A stretch of DNA of 64,000 nucleotides from Clostridium aceticum (GCF_001042715.1 NZ_CP009687.1:3277418-3341417), one strand, 5' to 3'; shown: positions 8,872-19,250, counted from the first letter of the stretch. Program-made: numbers and translations. Notes: a model not told the origin generated them from the letters alone.

Positions 8872-8914
8872 CCCTTTGCTTTCCTTCCCTTTGCTTTCCT
8901 TCTTTGCTTTCCTT
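8872..8914. repeat. Three tandem CCCTTTGCTTTCCTT units near a REP-type sequence
   Basis: Two exact 15-bp copies (8872-8886, 8887-8901) and a third shortened copy (8902-8914) follow GAACTCCGTCCC. The block is bracketed by AAGCATGA and its inverse TCATGCTT. It probably arose by slippage inside a REP element. Confidence 0.65.
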
Positions 8915-9112
8915 TTTAACATACACATAAATCATGCTTTTCATAGCTTTTTTAATTACTACACCTGATTCAATTTGATTGTCTACCACATTAAATATAA
9001 TATTTAATGTTATTCTTAGTTTACATTTAATAGTTTTGAGGGGGTATAGTCATATAACTTGAAATCTATAGCAAATATTTTCTACTGAGAAAGTTATCCC
9101 CAAAATAAAACT

Positions 9113-9138
9113 CCCCTAAACTTATTATCATCTAGGGG
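9113..9138. repeat. CCCCTA...TAGGGG hairpin, copy 1 of 3
   Basis: CCCCTA (9113-9118) and TAGGGG (9133-9138) bracket AACTTATTATCATC. Closely related sequence occurs at 53776-53800, and a shorter version at 17067-17085. This copy lies just downstream of the giant surface-protein gene and could end its transcript. Confidence 0.55.
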
Positions 9139-9252
9139 AATATATATTACTCTTTGACTTTCATCTAAATCCTTGTAAACCACTGACTTCAGTTTATTTC
9201 TTCTCTATCAATACTACACACCCTTAAAATACTCCATTTGTTCCATTACTTA

Positions 9253-12200
9253 TTATTTATTAATCAGCTTCGATTCCACCAATAGGTTCTTAATTGCCTG
9301 TGCTGCTTCTGCATAGGTCAGGTTTGCTTTTGGGGAAATTGTTGTTGAGGTTGTTCCGCTGAAAACATAGGCAGATAATACTTCTTTTACGTATGATGTC
9401 GCCCAACTTCCGACCTGATTATAGTCTGTATAGTTTTGATATCTGTTTTCATCTCTTCCTACAAGTTTTGTGATCTTCATTGCCTTTTGATACATGGTCA
9501 TCGCTTCTTCTCGGGTGATTAGTGAATCCGGTCTAAAGGTTCCGTCCGGATATCCTGCTACAATTCCGTATTCGCTTGCAATCAGAATAGCTAGTGTTCT
9601 ATCTCCTGCTGCACTGACGTCACTGAACTTATTGCCATGCGTTGGACCTTCTCTATAAAGTCCCAGCGCTCTTACAATATACTCTGCAAAGTCTGCTCTC
9701 GTGATTGCCTTATCCGGTGAAAAGCTATCAGGGTTAAAGACAACCAATCTTGATGCCATGTCATTGACTGCATCCTTTGACCAATGGCTTGCCACTGATG
9801 CCACAGTCACTGGATTCCGAATAACGGAGTAGGCAGAGTTGGTTAAGGAGTTCAGTTTTGCATACCACTTACCGTCCTTTTGGTATATTGATGTTGGTAT
9901 ATGGCTGTATGTCCCGTCTGGGTTGAATACAATACCCGTTGTGATTTTACTTGGATCTAACCCTGCCGGAATTTCCATGACCCGCTCTACATAGTTACTG
10001 AACCTGCTGATTTGCAACTCATCTGTTCTCCCATCAGCTCTTGTTGTTTTTGCTACTACTTCAAAGGATACTGGTGGGAATACTAACTCAGCGCCATTTG
10101 CTTTGACAACTTCGCTGTACTTTTCAACCACCTTTTCATCTAGCTTCGTGATTTTTATTTCCACTTTAATATCAGTAAGATTCGTTTCCTTAATTCCAAG
10201 GTTTTCTGCTACTTTGCTGATAGTGAATTCTTCTGCCGGAATAATATATTCTATATTATCATGTTTAACAGATACATTGAAGGTGTTCTCTTCCAGCTTC
10301 TTAACTATATCTCCGGTAAGCTCTACTTTAATAACTTCTGACTTTGCATCCGCAACAAGAACTTGAATGATATTACCCATTCCGGTTGTATTGTTTTTAA
10401 TGGCTTCATCTATTTTGCTCTCAATGATTTTATTGTCAACTTCTACAGTTACCGTTGATTTTCCATCTTCAGTTGTCTTTGTTTCTTTTCCGATATTTTG
10501 TTCTTGTCCGTTTACTATAACGATTGCTTGTGTCTCTGTTGTTGTAGTTGGTGTAGGTGCTGGGGTTGGAGTTGGTGCGGTCGTTGTGCCACCCCCTGAT
10601 GAACCTCCACCACTTGAGATTTTAGTCCACATTGCATAGAGGTTGAGGTTGGTTGTTGACATAATTAAGGTTGAGCCTTGTGTATAGCTGCTTCCTTGTC
10701 CATTGGCTTGCGTATTCCAGCCTCTAAAGGTATATCCGGTTTTCACCAGGTTTCCTGTATTCTCCCGCACTGTAACGATAGCTCCCTCTGGATATGCATT
10801 GCTGTCTGTCGGTACACTTCCTCCCGTACTTCCATTGCCGTGGTAATTTATGTTGTTCAAGCTAACGACGACTTCTGCTGTTAGTGGCGTAGTGCTATGA
10901 TTTAGCTTGCTTTGGTTTATTGATATGGTTCCTATACCCTGAGTATTTAATGAACCATAAACTGCTAAAGTTACTGTATTGCTGCTATTATCTACTAAAT
11001 CTAGATTTAATGTGTTAAATGCGCCTCCTAGATTTATGTCACTTGCATATACAGAGCCTGTCACTGTGTCATTATACACGCTTAATATAAAGGTCTGATT
11101 GAAATTAATATTTCCCCTAACGTTATCCGGACTTGCTGTCATTCTGATGCTGCTTGAGTCAATCCACTTGGCATACAAAGTTATGTTTTCGCTGCCCATT
11201 GTAAAGGTGGATCCTGCCGAATAGTTTGTTCCATTACCGTCAGCTGCAGTATTCCAGCCTCCAAAGGTATATCCGATTTTTATCAAGTTACCAGTATTAC
11301 CTAGTACTGTTGCTATTGCATTTTCTTCGTAGCTGTTGCTGTCGGTTGGTACTGTTCCCCCTGTACTGCCGTTACCGTCATAGGTTACGGTGTAAGTGGG
11401 ATTCGGTATCCACTGGGTGTAAAGGGTTACGTTACTGCTGCCTATGGTGAATGTGTTTCCAGGTGCATAGTTTGTTCCCTTTCCATCAGCTGCGGTATTC
11501 CATCCGCCAAAGGTATAGCCAGTTCTTATCAAACTGCCGGTGTTGCCTAATACTGTTACTGTTGCATTCTCTATATAGCTGCTGCTATCGGTGGGTACTG
11601 TTCCCCCTGTACTGCCGTTACCGTCATAGGTTATGGTAAACATAGTAGCCACAGTAATGGCAAAGGATTTTTCAAAGCTGTTGCCATCGGAGTCCGTTAC
11701 CCTCACTCTTATGTCATAGTTGCCGGCAGTCAGGGCGGTATTGGTGCGTAAATTGCTGCCGTTGATGTTAAAGGAACCATTATGGGTATCTCCTGCACCA
11801 CTTACCAATGTATAGGTGAAGGTATCTACCGGGCTGGCATCGGTAGTGCTGAAGGAGCCTACTTGTGCATTTATTCCTGTTGCCGCAACACCAATGCTGG
11901 CGGGTGTCAGGATTATTTCTGTAGGTGAGTTGGCATTAATGGGGTCGTTGGTCTGGGATATAGGTGTTGTATAGGCACTGTTCTCATTACCTACTGTATC
12001 CCCCAGTACTATACTCACCGGTATACCTTCCTCTGCCCCCACGTCAGTTCCTCCTTCTGTAACGGTAAACTGAGCGGTATAGGTTGTATCGTTGGTCTTA
12101 TTTAAATTACTAAGCGCAAAACCACCTACGGTACCTGAGGTTAAGGTGTAGGTATCGGTATCTGATGCTACTGTAATGGTGACGGTAACTGTGTCCCCCA

Positions 12201-15200
12201 CCTTCATACCTGTATTTGGTATAGATACAGCATTAATGACGGGGGGTGTACGATCTATGGTATATACTTCTCCGCTAGTGAAATTGCCGTTTCCAGCACC
12301 TGCTCCACCTAGGGGTATTCCACTGCTAGTTGCAGTAATACTGTCGTTGTCCATGAGGTCTAATCGGATTGTCCCGTCACCTGTACCTGTGTTGATGGTC
12401 ACTGTCCAGGTACTTCCACTGCCGTTGACCTCTGTTACTGATGCTCCGGTGATGGTGCCGGTGGTGATTACGGAAAAGTCACCTACTGCTACTCCTGTCA
12501 CACTTTCTGAGAAGGTAACGGTATAGTTAACTGTTGATGCATTTGTTACAGAAGCTCCTGTTCGGGTGATGGAAGTAACTGATGGTGTTGTCGCTGGTTG
12601 CACCCGAACCGTAGCGCTGTTGCCCTCGTTGTTTCCAACATCGCGACCTTGGATGGTGATTTCGCGCAGTGTGGCGATTTCCGGAACGCTAGATGTGTTG
12701 GAATACTGTAATTCACGCAACAATGCCTGATATTCGGTGGCAGAAGCCACCCCTGTCATAGTAATAATGCTATTGCTGGTATAGGTTACGGTAATCGCTC
12801 CACGCACTCCACTACCGCCCAACAGAGTCAGCACCTCGTCGGCTCCGTTCTGTGGGTTGGTCAAGGTGATGACGAGCCTATTAAGGTTATCACCGTCAGG
12901 CTCGACAATGGTAGCATCACCAGCAATCAGTACCGCGCCGCCTCCCTCTATATGGGCAATCGGCGTTCCGCTGAGCCCACCGATTACCGGTGCAGTAACC
13001 AGTGAAACCGTTGCCGTACGCGGAATCGAAGTATCTTCGCCGTCACTGACCGTAACAGTGATTACACGGTCAGTGGTGTCGACAGACATCGCCGTGACGA
13101 TGTTGTGATACTGGATGCCACGCAGAATGGTCTGATAAACCTCCACACTCGCATGTCCTATGATCGACAGATTCCCGGTGGGCGCCGTGTAGGACGCGCT
13201 CAAACCGGCTCCACTGGCCGCCGCCATGGCTGACGCTGACAGACCCAGACTTTCGTTAGCGCCATTAGGCCTGTTGGTCAGGGTGACGGTCATTGAAGTA
13301 AGGTGGGTACTGTCCCAGTCGATGATAGTGGCATCGGGTGCAATGGATACTGCTGATCCTTCGACTGAAAAGATCACTGTGCTATCCTCACCAAACTCTC
13401 CACCATTCAGGTCAACCTCTGGCGCATCGTTGTTATCGTCGATGGTAATTATTCCGTTCAGTTCTGAGGTCGCCGTGGTTCCTCCAGCTCCATCATCAAG
13501 GGTAATATTCACAGATCTACTAATCGCCGTTCTGAAGTTAGTAGGATTCTGACTACTGCTTTCAAAGACCAGCTGTCTAATCAACGCCTGGACGCGGGCG
13601 TGGGTGGCGTTGTTGTTAAAACCAAGAGTCAGTGCTTGACCGTTCATACCGTTTGCTACGGCGTGGATGGTGGCGAAGTGGACTCCCACATGTTGGATAT
13701 TCTGCCCACCCACGAGGGAGATACCGTTCCCCGTGGCAACGCCCAAGGCATCACCATCCTGATAGGCGGCAAGGCTGACGGTCAAGCTACCACCGTCAAG
13801 GTTGACATTGTCCACCTGGGTCAGACTAGCATCGCTGACCAACAGCAACGCATTCCCTGTACCTCCAATGAAGGTGCCGCCGATGGTTCCAGTCAGTATT
13901 TCGGGATCGTTGTAAGGAATCAGACCCAGTGTGCCAGCCAAAGGGGCACTGCTCAGTCCGCCAGTATCCTCGAACACCGCCGAAACGGTGCGGTTAGCAT
14001 TATCCCCGAAGTTGGTCGGGTTATCATTGCCTATGACCGTAAAGGTTACGTGGTTGAGCACCGCATTGACTTGCTCCGCTGATGCCTGGTCAGTGAAGGT
14101 TACCACCAATACCATCTCAAATCCGCCGGTGACTGTGGCAATCACCTGTCCGTCCATCGACAGTTCACCAGGAGTCACGACGTCGTTGTAGGTCAAGGTG
14201 CCTACCGTCGTATCGGCAGTGCCATTGAAGGATATCATATCACCATTCTGATAACCATCGCTGAAAGAAACGGTTAGGATCGCCCCATTGAAACTGCTTT
14301 CCACCGAAGTGATCGAAGCATCAGAGAACAGATAGATCGCATCACCGCTCAATGAAGAACCAGAAGCGGTGTTTTCCTGCCAGCTGACCGCGCCCACAAT
14401 TCCTTCCAGAATAGGGGTGTTATCGGCGGTGGTCACGCCTATGACACTAGGGGATCCCATCAAGTTATTGGCGACATCACGCCCAACCATATAAATATCA
14501 TACTCGGTGGCCATGGTCAGTCCGTCCACCGTGAAGGTATGGGCAAAGGGAGCATCGGTGCTGACATGGCTACCCGCCGTCACCACTGTCACACCCTCAT
14601 AACCTTCACCCTCTACCACTTGGACAGAGGTAGGGGCTGTAGCATCTCGTGCTACCACTATATAGAACAGAGTTCCAGCCTCGTTGAGGGTAGCCGATAG
14701 TTCAAAACCACTGTCTGTAATGTTAGCCGTCGTTGGGCTCACGCTAAAGACTGGTGGGACATCATCTATTACTGTAATGGCAAAGGATTGCTCAAACCAC
14801 AATCCTCCCGCGTCAGTACTTCTAATGCGTACAGCGTAACTACCTGCCATACTGGCTGCATTATTGACCCGCAGGCTACTGCCACTGATATTGAATAAGG
14901 CGTTATTTGTATCCCCAACTCCCGCCACCAGTGCATAGGCATGACTATCCCCAGCATCTGGGTCTACAGTGGACAGGGTACCCACTACTGCATTGCCGCC
15001 GCCTGACTGAGTGACTGTAGTGTTGCTTAGTATTATGTCTGTGGGTGCGTCGTTGATGGAGGTGACGGTGGCTGTGGCTGTCACCGCCGTGCCGTTAACC
15101 TGCCCGTCGTTAGGTGTGAGGGTGAAGGTGGTCAGCACGGTGCTAGCTGGCGCCACTTGGTTGGCTGTGGGAGTAAATACCAGAGCCTGCAAACGGTCGG

Positions 15201-16635
15201 TCAGCTCTGTGGGATTGGCCCCACTTAAGGTATAGTTCCCTGCCGTTCCCGTCAGCCCAGTACCCGACAGGGTACCATTGGCGGCGGGGTAGGTGATGGT
15301 AATGGTTCCACCGTCCCCTTCATTGTCCGTAAAGGATAGGGTCGAGAACGACGTAGTAGTAGCGTTATCGTTTAGGCTTACAGATGCGCTGCCGTTGATG
15401 ACAGGGGAGGTGTTAGGGATGATAGGGTTGTCAAAAACAAAGTTGTTCAAGGCAATATAAAGCTTGTTATCATACTCCCAGCCACTACTTGTGAAGTGAA
15501 TTTCATCAACATACGAAAAATCTTCTCCAAGAATAACCGTTTGTGGGTATCCTTCATTATAGCCAAAATTATGTGTGGCCACAGGCACAGAGCTTCCGTT
15601 CCTATAACCAGTAATTGTACCACCAGTTCCACCATCATCTATTAACTGCACACTTGAAAAGCGAAACTTCTTTGATGCGTCGGATCTAATAATGAATTTA
15701 TCAGCAGGGTGAAATGAACTCCATAGCAAAATAGTACCTGGAGAGACATCATATTCGCCCATATAATAATCTGTGATCATAATATCGCCTACAGGCGAAT
15801 TAGTTGTATTAGCAAAATAAAAGGTGTATATAATATCTGGAATGTCTGCCGAGCCCCAAGTCCCGTCTGTTATTACCTGCCCTAGATAGTAGTCCCCAGT
15901 CGTGCCTTCACCATGGGTAAATCTAACAGTCCCTGCAACAAGTAAGCCTAGGTAATCCTCCCCTAAGTCCAGAGACGACACACCAATCTCACCCGTCGCC
16001 TCCTCCAACACCCAGTTCCCCCCCAGGGTGGCTGCTCCAGTGGCATCGCTTGATGCCGCCACATCAGCCTGGGTGATTCGTGCGATATCCTCGATGAAGG
16101 CACGTCCAGCCTCCCCCTGTGCCACGTAGCAGCCATAGAGGAGGATATCCCCCTTCGCCGTCAGGCTGGCGCCAATGCGGGTCAGGGTTTCTGCATGCTC
16201 CTCCAGGGTGGCAGCAGTCAGAACCGTGGTACCGATGCGTTTTTCGGCCATAGAGCCGTGAGACAGGATATGCAGGGCGTTTAGGTCCTTCATGCCCTCC
16301 AAATGAGCCGCAATCTGCAGCAGCCCGTCTTGGTGGGGATCCAGGACCACAACAAGACGTCCATCCCCCTGTGCACCTTCTTCCAGAACCCTGAAGCCCT
16401 CAATGCCACCGTCGATGAACACTACTTCCTCCACCATTAGTGTAGTCTGGATGGAGGTTTGACCTGTATCACCAGCATCAACAGTACTAGCAGGAGTATC
16501 AAAACTTATTGTCCTGGAATAAGGTGCTGCTGCATATACCCCTTGAAAATTAAAACTCAAATTCATTAATACAATGGTAAAACAAATAAGTATGCGTAAT
16601 AGTGTTCTTGTATAACCTGTTTTCTTAAAAAACAT
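9253..16635 (-). CDS. Giant S-layer-anchored adhesin: DUF4347, cadherin/Ig repeats, InlB B-repeats, 3 SLH
   Basis: This is an exported surface protein of about 2,460 residues. After a signal peptide (hydrophobic core LLRILICFTIVLM) comes a DUF4347 block with LHILSHGS and DILLYGCYVAQGE. About 1,300 residues of cadherin-like, Ig-like and related repeats follow, with many DNDAP/INDAP-type boundaries. Then come three InlB B-repeats (YDGNGSTGGTVPTDS ... GYTFGGWNTAADG), a Gly/Thr/Pro linker, a beta-rich region, and three SLH domains in the last about 185 residues that would bind cell-wall polymer. Base composition is visibly GC-richer over about 12.6-15.4 kb than at either end. An upstream in-frame ATG exists at 16683, but the GGAGGG site directly precedes ATG 16635, which I take as the start. 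Ligand unknown; adhesion or matrix attachment is inferred. Confidence 0.9.
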   Translation of the reverse strand: MFFKKTGYTRTLLRILICFTIVLMNLSFNFQGVYAAAPYSRTISFDTPASTVDAGDTGQTSIQTTLMVEEVVFIDGGIEGFRVLEEGAQGDGRLVVVLDPHQDGLLQIAAHLEGMKDLNALHILSHGSMAEKRIGTTVLTAATLEEHAETLTRIGASLTAKGDILLYGCYVAQGEAGRAFIEDIARITQADVAASSDATGAATLGGNWVLEEATGEIGVSSLDLGEDYLGLLVAGTVRFTHGEGTTGDYYLGQVITDGTWGSADIPDIIYTFYFANTTNSPVGDIMITDYYMGEYDVSPGTILLWSSFHPADKFIIRSDASKKFRFSSVQLIDDGGTGGTITGYRNGSSVPVATHNFGYNEGYPQTVILGEDFSYVDEIHFTSSGWEYDNKLYIALNNFVFDNPIIPNTSPVINGSASVSLNDNATTTSFSTLSFTDNEGDGGTITITYPAANGTLSGTGLTGTAGNYTLSGANPTELTDRLQALVFTPTANQVAPASTVLTTFTLTPNDGQVNGTAVTATATVTSINDAPTDIILSNTTVTQSGGGNAVVGTLSTVDPDAGDSHAYALVAGVGDTNNALFNISGSSLRVNNAASMAGSYAVRIRSTDAGGLWFEQSFAITVIDDVPPVFSVSPTTANITDSGFELSATLNEAGTLFYIVVARDATAPTSVQVVEGEGYEGVTVVTAGSHVSTDAPFAHTFTVDGLTMATEYDIYMVGRDVANNLMGSPSVIGVTTADNTPILEGIVGAVSWQENTASGSSLSGDAIYLFSDASITSVESSFNGAILTVSFSDGYQNGDMISFNGTADTTVGTLTYNDVVTPGELSMDGQVIATVTGGFEMVLVVTFTDQASAEQVNAVLNHVTFTVIGNDNPTNFGDNANRTVSAVFEDTGGLSSAPLAGTLGLIPYNDPEILTGTIGGTFIGGTGNALLLVSDASLTQVDNVNLDGGSLTVSLAAYQDGDALGVATGNGISLVGGQNIQHVGVHFATIHAVANGMNGQALTLGFNNNATHARVQALIRQLVFESSSQNPTNFRTAISRSVNITLDDGAGGTTATSELNGIITIDDNNDAPEVDLNGGEFGEDSTVIFSVEGSAVSIAPDATIIDWDSTHLTSMTVTLTNRPNGANESLGLSASAMAAASGAGLSASYTAPTGNLSIIGHASVEVYQTILRGIQYHNIVTAMSVDTTDRVITVTVSDGEDTSIPRTATVSLVTAPVIGGLSGTPIAHIEGGGAVLIAGDATIVEPDGDNLNRLVITLTNPQNGADEVLTLLGGSGVRGAITVTYTSNSIITMTGVASATEYQALLRELQYSNTSSVPEIATLREITIQGRDVGNNEGNSATVRVQPATTPSVTSITRTGASVTNASTVNYTVTFSESVTGVAVGDFSVITTGTITGASVTEVNGSGSTWTVTINTGTGDGTIRLDLMDNDSITATSSGIPLGGAGAGNGNFTSGEVYTIDRTPPVINAVSIPNTGMKVGDTVTVTITVASDTDTYTLTSGTVGGFALSNLNKTNDTTYTAQFTVTEGGTDVGAEEGIPVSIVLGDTVGNENSAYTTPISQTNDPINANSPTEIILTPASIGVAATGINAQVGSFSTTDASPVDTFTYTLVSGAGDTHNGSFNINGSNLRTNTALTAGNYDIRVRVTDSDGNSFEKSFAITVATMFTITYDGNGSTGGTVPTDSSSYIENATVTVLGNTGSLIRTGYTFGGWNTAADGKGTNYAPGNTFTIGSSNVTLYTQWIPNPTYTVTYDGNGSTGGTVPTDSNSYEENAIATVLGNTGNLIKIGYTFGGWNTAADGNGTNYSAGSTFTMGSENITLYAKWIDSSSIRMTASPDNVRGNINFNQTFILSVYNDTVTGSVYASDINLGGAFNTLNLDLVDNSSNTVTLAVYGSLNTQGIGTISINQSKLNHSTTPLTAEVVVSLNNINYHGNGSTGGSVPTDSNAYPEGAIVTVRENTGNLVKTGYTFRGWNTQANGQGSSYTQGSTLIMSTTNLNLYAMWTKISSGGGSSGGGTTTAPTPTPAPTPTTTTETQAIVIVNGQEQNIGKETKTTEDGKSTVTVEVDNKIIESKIDEAIKNNTTGMGNIIQVLVADAKSEVIKVELTGDIVKKLEENTFNVSVKHDNIEYIIPAEEFTISKVAENLGIKETNLTDIKVEIKITKLDEKVVEKYSEVVKANGAELVFPPVSFEVVAKTTRADGRTDELQISRFSNYVERVMEIPAGLDPSKITTGIVFNPDGTYSHIPTSIYQKDGKWYAKLNSLTNSAYSVIRNPVTVASVASHWSKDAVNDMASRLVVFNPDSFSPDKAITRADFAEYIVRALGLYREGPTHGNKFSDVSAAGDRTLAILIASEYGIVAGYPDGTFRPDSLITREEAMTMYQKAMKITKLVGRDENRYQNYTDYNQVGSWATSYVKEVLSAYVFSGTTSTTISPKANLTYAEAAQAIKNLLVESKLINK

Positions 16636-16683
16636 CTTTCTTCCCTCCTCATATTGTTTATTAATTTTGAATTGATAAAACAC

Positions 16684-17343
16684 CGGAACCTTTTAGTATC
16701 CTAATCTGTGATGGCCTTCATAGATAAAAAGCCTAAAACTTCAATTTCTGGCAGCATTCATTGTTCCTTTTTAAATAAGATTTGTCTTGTATTGATTATA
16801 TATCCGTATCATTGTATGGGTCAATTCATATTTGAAGGAGCTGAAAAATACAAATTTGAGCTATAGATAAACAACATCAAAACTAAAGTTTGAACTTGCT
16901 TATCTATATATCCTAATTTACTTATAGCATCATAAAATATCTCCATATCTTCTATAAATCTTTACCCTTTTTATTTTTGTCTGAACCACATTTTGTCATC
17001 TGAATTATCGTTTCTATATGCATTTTGATAGAGTGATCATATTATTTTGCAGAATAACTAGAAAATCCCCTAACTCGCCTAGGGGACCATAATTAGATAT
17101 TCCATTTTTACCTAAAACCTTCTGTTCTTCGTCTAAATTGTCCCTCCTGTAGAAAAACAGAAGGTATCTCATCCTTTAATTAATAGTTTTCACGTAAATT
17201 ACGCTATTTTTACATCCCACATAACCTTTAAGGACTGCTATATTTATACAAAATATCCTCTTTGAAGTTCCCCTAAAGCATGTGAGAAAGACCTTAAATA
17301 TTCGTTATGATATGTTTTGCTGCGGTTTTCCATACATACTATG
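16684..17343. other. Intergenic region with small hairpins, no gene seen
   Basis: This 660-bp AT-rich spacer holds a CCCCTA...TAGGGG hairpin (17067-17085). It also has a 10-bp inverted repeat ACCTTCTGTT / AACAGAAGGT (17117-17126, 17156-17165). Promoter elements for the surface-protein gene must lie at its left end, but I cannot pick them securely. Confidence 0.5.
17067..17085. repeat. CCCCTA...TAGGGG hairpin, copy 2 of 3
   Basis: CCCCTA and TAGGGG arms enclose ACTCGCC. The loop differs from copies 1 and 3 but the stem is identical. Confidence 0.5.
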
Positions 17344-17970
17344 CTAAAGTAGGTTATTGAAGAAAAAAATAGCAAGTTGGGTTCGATCTCTTAATTCTAG
17401 TTTTTCTAAAATAACGCTTATGTAATTTCTCACTGTTCCCTCACTTAAATGCAATTCCTTTGCGATTTCCTTATTTGATAAACCTTTTGAAACCAAAGAA
17501 ATGATTTCAAATTCCTTATCTAAAATCCCATAGTCTTGATAATCTTTTTTATTTACTTGATTCGTCATAACCGATGGAAGTTTATTAACAATTTCTTCAC
17601 CAAAAACATTCTGACCAGAATAAACTGCATTTAATGCTGGTATGATGCTGTTGTAATGTTGTTTTAAAATATAACCCTTTGCTCCTATTTTTAATGCCTT
17701 AATAATGTATTCATCATCTGCAAAAGTGGTCAAAAAAAGAACTTTTGTATTGGGAAATATATTTAATATTTCTTCAGCTGCTTCCAGCCCATTGATTTTT
17801 CCCATTCTAATATCCATTAAAAGAATGTCAGGTTGATGCTCTTTATATAGTTTTATAGCATCTTCCCCACTATTGGCTATTGCCAACACTTCAAAACCAT
17901 CATTGGCCTCTATTATAGTTTTTAATGATGATGAGACAAGAACATCGTCATCTACGATTACTATTTTCAC
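17344..17970 (-). CDS. NarL/LuxR-family response regulator (LnrK-like)
   Basis: This 208-residue response regulator has an N-terminal receiver with the DDD acidic pocket (residues 7-9), phospho-acceptor D53 in LLMDIRMG, and a conserved Lys in GYILK. Its C-terminal LuxR helix-turn-helix reads SNKEIAKELHLSEGTVRNYI. The start is GTG at 17970 behind GGGAGGGG. The partner kinase gene lies 49 bp upstream in the same orientation, and an ABC exporter is divergent. This matches the gene set of Bacillus LnrJK-LnrLMN (linearmycin/amphotericin sensing), so it probably activates the exporter through the palindrome at 19149-19168. The role is inferred from synteny. Confidence 0.9.
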   Translation of the reverse strand: MKIVIVDDDVLVSSSLKTIIEANDGFEVLAIANSGEDAIKLYKEHQPDILLMDIRMGKINGLEAAEEILNIFPNTKVLFLTTFADDEYIIKALKIGAKGYILKQHYNSIIPALNAVYSGQNVFGEEIVNKLPSVMTNQVNKKDYQDYGILDKEFEIISLVSKGLSNKEIAKELHLSEGTVRNYISVILEKLELRDRTQLAIFFFNNLL

Positions 17971-18019
17971 ATTATCCCCTCCCTAGCATATATATGGTTA
18001 TTTGACATCTCAGAAATAC

Positions 18020-19084
18020 TTATGGTTTCATAAATGAAATAAATATTCTAAACCCTTTTGTTTCATCGAAATTCACTATTCCGTTTAGTGATGCAACTCT
18101 TTGCTTTATACTCTCAAGACCCATTCCTTTGAAATTGCCATGGTCCAATTTTTTATCCCCATTATCATATATAATAAGCTGAAAAAGCTTTGGGTGTTCA
18201 TATAGGCTTATAGAAACCAGGTCACCATTAGAGTGCTTCATAACATTTGATAGTGACTCTTTAATAATGCCTATAATGGCGTATTTAGCTTTGGCAGGCA
18301 TATCTCCAGTTATTTCATAATTTAATGATGTTTCACAAAAAGTAAAATTTCTCAGCAACTTATTTATCTCACCGTAAAGGTCAATAGAATCCTCATATAG
18401 GTTATGAACACTTTCTCTTATGGAGTTCATACCTTCATTCAAAGTGTTCTTAACCACTTCAAGGCTTTTTACAGTATTCTCATCTTTACTTACGGCTATG
18501 ACGGCTCCAATTTGCAAAATAGCACTTGAAAGTAGATGTCCCACATTATCGTGTATTTCTCGTGCAATTCTATTTCTTTCATTTAACGTAGCAAGATTAA
18601 CCTCTACATCTTGTTTACTAACTAGCTCATTAATTTTTTCTTCAAGAGAAATGGAAAGCTCTGTTAGGTAATCCCTTTGGTTTATATAATCTTCTCGAAG
18701 TTTCTTTTCATTAGTTTCTCTTACTTTTAATAGGTACACAATTGTACTTATGCCTATTAAGACACTCATGGTGCCTAAAGAAAACTTGTTAAGGTGTAGG
18801 GTGTAGGGGATTAAGGCTAACAGTGTTAACATTTGGTTTTTAGTTCTTAATAGGTCATAGCTTATTAAGGGTAAAAAGAAAACAAATTGAACATAAAACC
18901 CTGATACTATAAAAAAAACTATAAATAACCCTTTGGCCAACTTCTCATTACTAAAATATTCCAACAGTCCACTTATAGCAATAGCTAATGCTATGGCAAT
19001 AATCCCTTCATAGGGGGTAAATTCAAACAAAAGAAGCCCGCAGGTTCCTACAAAAATAATTAGTTTATTTAATATATTGCCCAT
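18020..19084 (-). CDS. NarX/DesK-type sensor histidine kinase (LnrJ-like)
   Basis: This 354-residue membrane kinase has several N-terminal hydrophobic segments (about 1-120) with no large extracellular domain, then a coiled coil. The HisKA_3 dimerisation helix carries the phosphorylated His in ARIREIHDNVGH-type context (REIHDNVGH, about residue 178). A HATPase follows, with DNGDKK and GMGLESIKQRV. The short-loop membrane sensor is typical of kinases that detect membrane-active compounds together with a transporter. GGGAGG precedes ATG 19084. It sits immediately before its response regulator and opposite the ABC operon, which supports a dedicated drug-sensing role. Confidence 0.9.
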   Translation of the reverse strand: MGNILNKLIIFVGTCGLLLFEFTPYEGIIAIALAIAISGLLEYFSNEKLAKGLFIVFFIVSGFYVQFVFFLPLISYDLLRTKNQMLTLLALIPYTLHLNKFSLGTMSVLIGISTIVYLLKVRETNEKKLREDYINQRDYLTELSISLEEKINELVSKQDVEVNLATLNERNRIAREIHDNVGHLLSSAILQIGAVIAVSKDENTVKSLEVVKNTLNEGMNSIRESVHNLYEDSIDLYGEINKLLRNFTFCETSLNYEITGDMPAKAKYAIIGIIKESLSNVMKHSNGDLVSISLYEHPKLFQLIIYDNGDKKLDHGNFKGMGLESIKQRVASLNGIVNFDETKGFRIFISFMKP

Positions 19085-19148
19085 GACTTGCCTCCCTTGC
19101 TTAATTTCACTTTAATTATAGCATAACCAAAGTATATCAATTTAAGAA

Positions 19149-19168
19149 AATATGACAATTGTCATATT
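19149..19168. promoter_or_regulatory. 20-bp perfect palindrome in the divergent kinase/ABC promoter region
   Basis: AATATGACAATTGTCATATT is fully self-complementary and lies in the 157-bp gap between the divergent operons. A partial half-site (CATGACAAATT) follows at about 19174. Dimeric NarL-type regulators bind such sites, so it is the best candidate for the response regulator target. Confidence 0.65.
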
Positions 19169-19250
19169 AATCTCATGACAAATTACACTGCCCCTTATTA
19201 AATATTTCTACTACAATAAGATTATAAAAACAAAGAGAGGGATGATCACT

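Noticed and set aside
8872-8914. Possible CRISPR-like repeat
   Set aside because: Units are directly tandem without spacers and only three in number; no cas genes are present.
13226-14191. Several long frames on the plus strand inside the giant surface-protein gene
   Set aside because: They are antisense shadows created by the GC-richer repetitive coding sequence; they are low-complexity (Val/Ser/Pro rich) and have no ribosome sites.
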